The position numbers and the translations under genes are program-made. This document shows positions 58,905 through 64,000 of a DNA stretch of 64,000 nucleotides, in pieces. Source of the DNA: Astropecten irregularis (taxonomy: Eukaryota > Echinodermata > Asteroidea > Paxillosida > Astropectinidae); contig OZ020245.1 in the NCBI GenBank assembly GCA_963971285.1, positions 18,614,983 to 18,678,982 of the forward strand, in the 5' to 3' direction. How positions within the stretch are numbered: position 1 is the first letter of the stretch; every line of letters begins with the position of its first letter. Below the pieces are notes generated by a model. It had not been told where the DNA came from, did no database searches, and saw nothing but the letters and a program-made list of their open reading frames with translations.

Positions 58905-59270
58905 TCCTATTATGATAAAACCAGTTTCTCAGTTCTCTAACAGTGTCTACAAAATGATAAAAGAAGATATTTCAAAATTTCTTTTTGAAGAGACTTCGGT
59001 AAGACATACAAGACCATTTTTTAATCTGGCATCGTCATAATTTTCTAAATCCCTACTGAAAGAAACATGGTGATTTGGTTATTATCCTTTTTTCCTAGAG
59101 ATGAACATTGTAAAAGCAAAGTAGATTTAATATTTATTATCACCCTTGAAAACTGATACCAACAGGGAAACCATGCTCAGGTTAATGTGGACACATTCAT
59201 ATTTTGGGCATTCAAGAGGTTGGCCAGTCAATTTCAAATGTTATTCAATCATTTTTTGTATCCAGTATAA
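58905..59270 (+). CDS. Two candidate exons of an unrecognised gene (3' end)
   Basis: Segment 58905-58998 has acceptor TTTATATTTCAG and donor GTAAGA; its single open phase reads PIMIKPVSQFSNSVYKMIKE then DISKFLFEETS. It ends in phase 0, and 59166 (after CCAACAG) opens in phase 0 as GNHAQVNVDTFIFWAFKRLA, ending with TAA 59268-59270. The joined product looks protein-like, but I do not recognise the family. The second acceptor has a weak pyrimidine tract. Upstream exons would need phase 2. Confidence 0.33.
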
Positions 59271-60293
59271 ACTGTCTATGTATGAAGCATTGGGCTCCAT
59301 ATATACAGGAAAATTATTGAAATACTTTGGAGGCAGTCCCCCTTCCAACATGTCCAAGCAGTGAATATCCTTTCTCCTTGTTAAACTGTTGATTTAAGAA
59401 TGACTGGATAGGTTTGCTGCATTATGTCATAAATTAATTAATGCATACTGCAGATAAGAAAAAGATAAGGTGGATTCTATTCTTGTTCCACCTCCTGCCA
59501 TAGGAAAGGTCCACATCTGTATTGACAAACAGTCATTTACCCATTCAAATCTTTATTCATTGGCAATCATTCTTCATTTACTTATCTGCTGTGACAGTTT
59601 GCTCCCCCTTTATTTACCAAATACAGTGGGCTTGGTCTTAATAGAAATAACACATGGGCTGAGTTTAGGTTGAGGAACCTATGATGTAGCCATCAAATGT
59701 ACTTATTAATTGGCCCCTTCTTGAACTTGTAGCAATGAACCCATGCACCATAGAACAATAACAATGTTCAGTAAATTCTTGAAAATCACATGAATCTACA
59801 GTATATTTATCATGTATTCATGTACATTGAACTTAGACATGTTCTAATTTAGTTCTGGATAGCTGGATTCAATTTCCTTCCTGCCACATACATCTGGCTT
59901 CTAGGTGTGCAAGTATGTATTTATACACACATGTGCAGGCACAATTAAGTGGAGACATCATTTCTGCTGATGTACCTGTTCCCTGCCCTTTAACCATTAC
60001 CCAGCAAAGATTAATTAATGGAACACTTTATAGGATAGACACTCTTAAATGGGTGTGTAAAGTATGTAACTGCAGATTTTATTCCTGTTCCATTTCCACC
60101 TTTCCCAGAAAACTGAAAACTTTAAGATCCTGAAATGGGGCACCCTAGGCTTCCTATTGGGTATTTGTTGTTGTTTCAAAACAGAATTTCCAACAATTAG
60201 GGCCAAGATGATTGATATGATCTTAATGCAGGAATAAAGGAGAATTGTTTTTAACTATTGTTTCATGTATCCTTATGTGACTTACATGTAGGT
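59271..60293. other. No supported feature
   Basis: AT-rich, scattered short open frames only. Confidence 0.5.
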
Positions 60294-60975
60294 GGGTGAT
60301 GTTGGATGTTGGTTTCCGTAGTGTGTGGCCGATCCAACCCCATCTCCTCCTCCTGATCTCAGGTCAGGGCCTGGCGGGTGATGTTGGATGTTGGTTTCCG
60401 TAGTGTGTGGCCGATCCAACCCCATCATCTCCTCCTGATCTCAGGTCAGGGCCTGACGGATGATGTTGGATGTTGGTTTCCGTAGTGTGTGGCCGATCCA
60501 ACCCCATCTCCTCCTCCTGATCTCAGGTCAGGGCCTGGCGGGTGATGTTGGATGTTGGTTTCCGTAGTGTGTGGCCGATCCAACCCCATCATCTCCTCCT
60601 GATCTCAGGTCAGGGCCTGACGGATGATGTTGGATGTTGGTTTCCCTAGTGTGTGGCCGATCCAACCCCATCTCCTCCTCCTGATCTCAGGTCAGGGCCT
60701 GGTGGGTGATGTTGGATGTTGGTTTCCGTAGTGTGTAGCCGACCCAACCCCATCTCCTCCTGCTGATCTCAGGTCAGGACCTGGCGGGTGATGTTGGATG
60801 TTGGTTTCCGTAGTGTGTGGCCGATCCAACCCCATCTCCTCCTCCTGATCTCAGGTCAGGGCCTGGCGGGCGATGTTGGATGTTGGTTTCCGTAGTGTGT
60901 GGCCGATCCAACCCCATCTCCTCCTCCTGATCTCAGGTCAGGGCCTGACGGATGATGTTGGATGTTGGTTTCTGT
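60294..60975. repeat. 82-bp tandem array
   Basis: Eight full units of exactly 82 bp start at 60294, 60376, 60458, 60540, 60622, 60704, 60786 and 60868, with a ninth partial from 60950. Landmark GTTGGATGTTGGTTTCCGTA. Units 1-4 alternate between two variants (CTGGCGGG/CTGACGGA and CTCCTCCTCC/ATCATCTCCTCC), a 164-bp dimer pattern. Confidence 0.95.
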
Positions 60976-61420
60976 AGTGTGCTTGTAATCTATTGTAGAG
61001 TTGGTCTTTGGATTTTTCTTCATGTTCATTTGTAGGTGCGTAGCACTGAATCAAATTTATTCTTATGTGTTTCTTATTGGTCCTGAAGCTTGCAGTAATC
61101 ATTCTTGGGCCATGTGCTTCCCATCCAATAAGGGCTTTCTGTGCTGTACTTGAAAGCATGATTGCTACATGTATGCCTTCTCTATGCGCTGCATTCTCGT
61201 CTTCGTGTCCTGAGTATAACAAGAGTTCTCCTGTAGCAAGTCTTGTTTGACCTGCTTGCAGCCATCTCGTCTCACTCAGTCCAAGCAGGGTGATGTATAC
61301 TGCGCATCTCTGCTGACACTTGCGCTGCCTACCCTGCCTTATACATGGTCTTGATGTTCCATGCACTGATGATAGTGTTTGCCCTGGTCGACAGAAGGGC
61401 TGTCGGCACTGAAGCTCCAT
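60976..61420 (-). pseudogene. LINE endonuclease domain, broken (RTE-like)
   Basis: The minus strand reads LLGLSETRW, EGIHVAIMLSS, GPRMITASFRTNKKHIRINL, IQCYAPTNEHEEKSKDQLYN, the order of the endonuclease/exonuclease/phosphatase domain of RTE/CR1-like LINEs (nicks target DNA for reverse transcription). Upstream (61300-61385) the usual domain start reads AWNIKTMYKAG in another frame followed by a stop, so there is a nonsense change and a frameshift. At its 3' side the ORF runs straight into the 82-bp array and the rest of the LINE is absent. 61421-61750 is probably LINE 5' sequence. Confidence 0.82.
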
Positions 61421-62135
61421 TTCGGCTTTGGCCCCAGTGCGTCATACTTCCTGCAGGTGCAGGACCTTCCTCTCCCAGGACTGGAATTTCTTAGGTAATC
61501 GTTTTACCTTGGTGAGGGAGCTAACCTCACGCCCAACCTTCTCTGAAGGTCTGGGTTTCCATCTCTTAGATAGGACAGCCTGCCAAGGCTCTCAAGCTCC
61601 GTCTGCCTAGGTTTTGAAATCAGAGATTTCCTTCTCATAGGCTATGTTGGTCCGCGGCACCATACTCCATATTATTTGATACAATCCTCCAGTGGGAGGG
61701 CTCCCCTATCCACCAACCGGGGGACATGCCTCTACACCGTATAGCCCCAGCACGAGGCTCAGTGGACATGCCCACACTTAAATTACACAGTATAATTGGA
61801 AAATAGAATTGAATCTGGAAAAAAAAATGTCTATAAATGCATGCAAAGATGCTTTGGATTTTGAGTGTGGGGAAATTAGCTAAAAATATTAATGGTTGTT
61901 TCTGACCTCTGTAGGCCTGCAGTATTATATGTAGGATACATGTACATGTAGGATACCTGGATGAATCTCTGCAGTGCCTGAACATGTTGAATGTGATTTT
62001 GCAGTTGTGGTTTATGAAGCGTACATCGAGTAAATAACATTTTAACGAAGGGAATCAGCATTGCCTCTTGCTTCATTTTCAAGCTACCTTGCTTTTAAAG
62101 TATGCATGTTACACCTCTGATACACAAACCTAAAC

Positions 62136-62519
62136 TTAAAGGCATTGCATACGTTTGGTAATGACTCTGAAAATTTATGGCAATAAAAACTTACTTGGTG
62201 AGAAGTACAGCTGCTTTGGATAGTATAATGCATATTGAGAAACGTTCAATTCGAAGTACCTCGGTTATGGAAAAATATGTCACTTTTTATCTCAAAAAAT
62301 TATGAATCTGAGAAGCGTTATGGCCGTAACGCTTCTCAGCTATTGACTAACTGTTCTCTGGCGTGAAATAACCGCTCTAGTTTGTCGCCAAAATCTCAAA
62401 AACGCTACCACCTTTTGAATTGAAAATTTCTCAGGTTAGTTTTATGGTATATAAATACAATTATATTGGTTTGAAACAAACAGTAGGCTCAAATTACCAA
62501 ACGTATGCAATCCCTTTAA
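62136..62519. mobile_element. MITE family D, TTAA ends
   Basis: TTAAAGGCATTGCATACG ... CGTATGCAATCCCTTTAA, with extended pairing GTTTGGTAAT / ATTACCAAAC. The centre is a perfect hairpin CTGAGAAGCGTTA / TAACGCTTCTCAG (62309-62340). TTAA at both edges fits piggyBac-type target duplication. Confidence 0.83.
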
Positions 62520-63105
62520 TAATAAGTGCAAAGTCCTGTATGCCTCAATTTCTTCACACACAGGTGTTTTTTCTTGTAAATTCCTCATGGCTTTATGTTA
62601 AAAACCCTAACAGTGGCCAGTGTTGTGCCTTGATATGTACCGTATAGTACATACTTAATTTTACTACATTTATTTAGTATTTTGTACTTTGTAGTACTGT
62701 GTTCTCCATTTGATAAAAGTACTGTTACATGTTTTACTATTGCAAAGTGATATGCTGCAATTTACTACTTGAGTATACAAAAACCACAAAAGAAACCACA
62801 AAAACCAAAGCCATTTCATTTATCTATAGCAAAAGTTAAACTATATAAAATTGTTTCATCTCTGAAAGCTTACAATCTTATGTTGTATTTCCACCTTCGA
62901 TGAATAACAAACATTCAACAACCAACAGGAAAAGTTACTACTTATGTTTTACTACATAATGTGCTTGTGAAAGAGGACCCACTACTACAAATTACTAATA
63001 ATTTTCAATATTGATTGTTACCATTTCATGATTATTATTCTCTAAGCTTACCGTCCCTTGTGCTTGAACCTTTTATTAAGTTGGGAAACTTGGGAAGAAT
63101 AATAT

Positions 63106-63271
63106 ACAAATAATGAATGTTTATGAGTGGAATGGTAAAAATAATTTCATGAGGTGTGACAGATGGACTGTTCCATTTCACGAGGCGAAGCCGAGTGGAA
63201 TGGAACAGTCCATCTGTCACCGAATTAAATTATTTTTTCCATTCTACGAATGTGAAACATTCATTATTTGT
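63106..63271. mobile_element. Foldback element with strong central hairpin
   Basis: Outer ACAAATAATGAATGTTT / AAACATTCATTATTTGT; inner GGTGTGACAGATGGACTGTT pairs with AACAGTCCATCTGTCACC around CGAGGCGAAGCCG. Confidence 0.82.
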
Positions 63272-63711
63272 TTTATATAACATCTAAGTAGATCTTTGTC
63301 ATTTGATTTTGTTTGGAGGATAACATTTTAAGAGTTAGCGAGACAAAAAAAGCTTAAAATCTTGGCAAACTATGCTCTTATTACAGTAACGCGAGTTGCA
63401 CACCAACGCGTACGCGCGCACGCAATGGTACAAATCGGATGGCAGGGTGGATGGAACAAATTTCAACGGTTGTGACGTAAGCCATGAATTGGTCTATTTA
63501 TCAAATATCACGTGACATACAATCCTCCAATCAAATGACAAGGATCTACTAAGGTGTTATATAATATGTAATGATCAATGATCAAGCAAACAAAATGCTC
63601 AAAAGCTTTAATTCTTTGAATTTTAATGTGAAGGATGCCTTTCTTGATACATTCTTAATACTTATTCTCCACGCTTTTAGTGTCTCTGGAAAAAACCCAA
63701 CTAATTATGGT

Positions 63712-63790
63712 GTACTTTGTGGTCTAGCTGGTATGACGTCTGCACAAGAATGCAGTAGGTCGCAGGTTCAAATCCTGCCTGAGCACACCT
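63712..63790 (+). mobile_element. tRNA-like SINE head
   Basis: A-box-like TGGTCTAGCTGGTATGA, T-arm GCAGGTTCAAATCCTGC (perfect 5-bp stem with B-box). The acceptor stem pairs poorly and the anticodon loop is not a regular 7-nt loop, so it is not a functional tRNA. Confidence 0.6.
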
Positions 63791-64000
63791 GTAGTTTTGT
63801 TGCTTTTTATACGTCAGGGGCACTGAAAAGCATGGAGAACATAGTATTATAGATACATGTATCTCAGGTAGGGCAAGCCTAACTTTGAAATATAATATTA
63901 TCCATTTGTATGGCTGTGGTTTTTGGCTAGTGGGTGGGACCATCTACTTGGGGGAGGGGGGCAGTGGTTACAGTTCATGGTACCCCTTGGTGATAAACAT

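Noticed and set aside
63712..63790. tRNA gene with a perfect T-arm
   Set aside because: Acceptor stem pairs poorly and the anticodon loop is not seven bases.

Overview
This window is eukaryotic nuclear DNA. It is AT-rich, has large introns with GT-AG (and one GC-AG) splice sites, and is crowded with interspersed repeats. The encoded proteins are clearly animal. The repeat style (many short inverted-repeat elements, tRNA-like SINEs, scattered ACATGTACATGT words, a Ty3/gypsy element) suggests a marine deuterostome invertebrate, most likely an echinoderm. That assignment is an inference from style and not a proof.

Layout, all main genes on the + strand. Positions 1-1813 hold the 3' part of a Ty3/gypsy retrotransposon: the integrase end, then a separate two-zinc-finger ORF, then a probable LTR. 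Positions 2833-6533 hold the last five coding exons of ribokinase (RBKS); roughly the first 95 residues are not in the window. About 4.5 kb of repeat-rich intergenic DNA follows. A complete five-exon TMED10 (p24 cargo receptor) runs from 10997 to 19041. Its first intron contains a 2.7 kb element with arms of about 820 bp in inverted orientation, a LINE fragment and a 200-N assembly gap. A long 3' flank leads to NEK9 (22827-45977), whose kinase, RCC1 propeller and C-terminal region I could trace through 23 exons with consistent splice phases. The NEK9 terminal exon is ambiguous: two overlapping reading frames both look meaningful.

From 46 kb to 64 kb no gene could be named. This part holds a 20-bp minisatellite, a 120/116-bp satellite array, an 82-bp tandem array joined to a broken LINE endonuclease ORF, several foldback elements, and a few phase-compatible exon-like segments (48901-49050, 53899-53966, 58905-59270) that may belong to an unrecognised gene or genes.

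TMED10 and NEK9 adjacent in the same head-to-tail order matches human 14q24.3 as I recall it, so this looks like old conserved microsynteny; RBKS next to them does not match human. The products work separately: RBKS phosphorylates ribose, TMED10 recycles cargo between ER and Golgi, and NEK9 is a mitotic kinase acting upstream of NEK6/7. At least ten families of short non-autonomous DNA elements occur, several with readable target-site duplications (TTAA, 9 bp, TA). No prokaryotic-type system (operons, CRISPR) is present.
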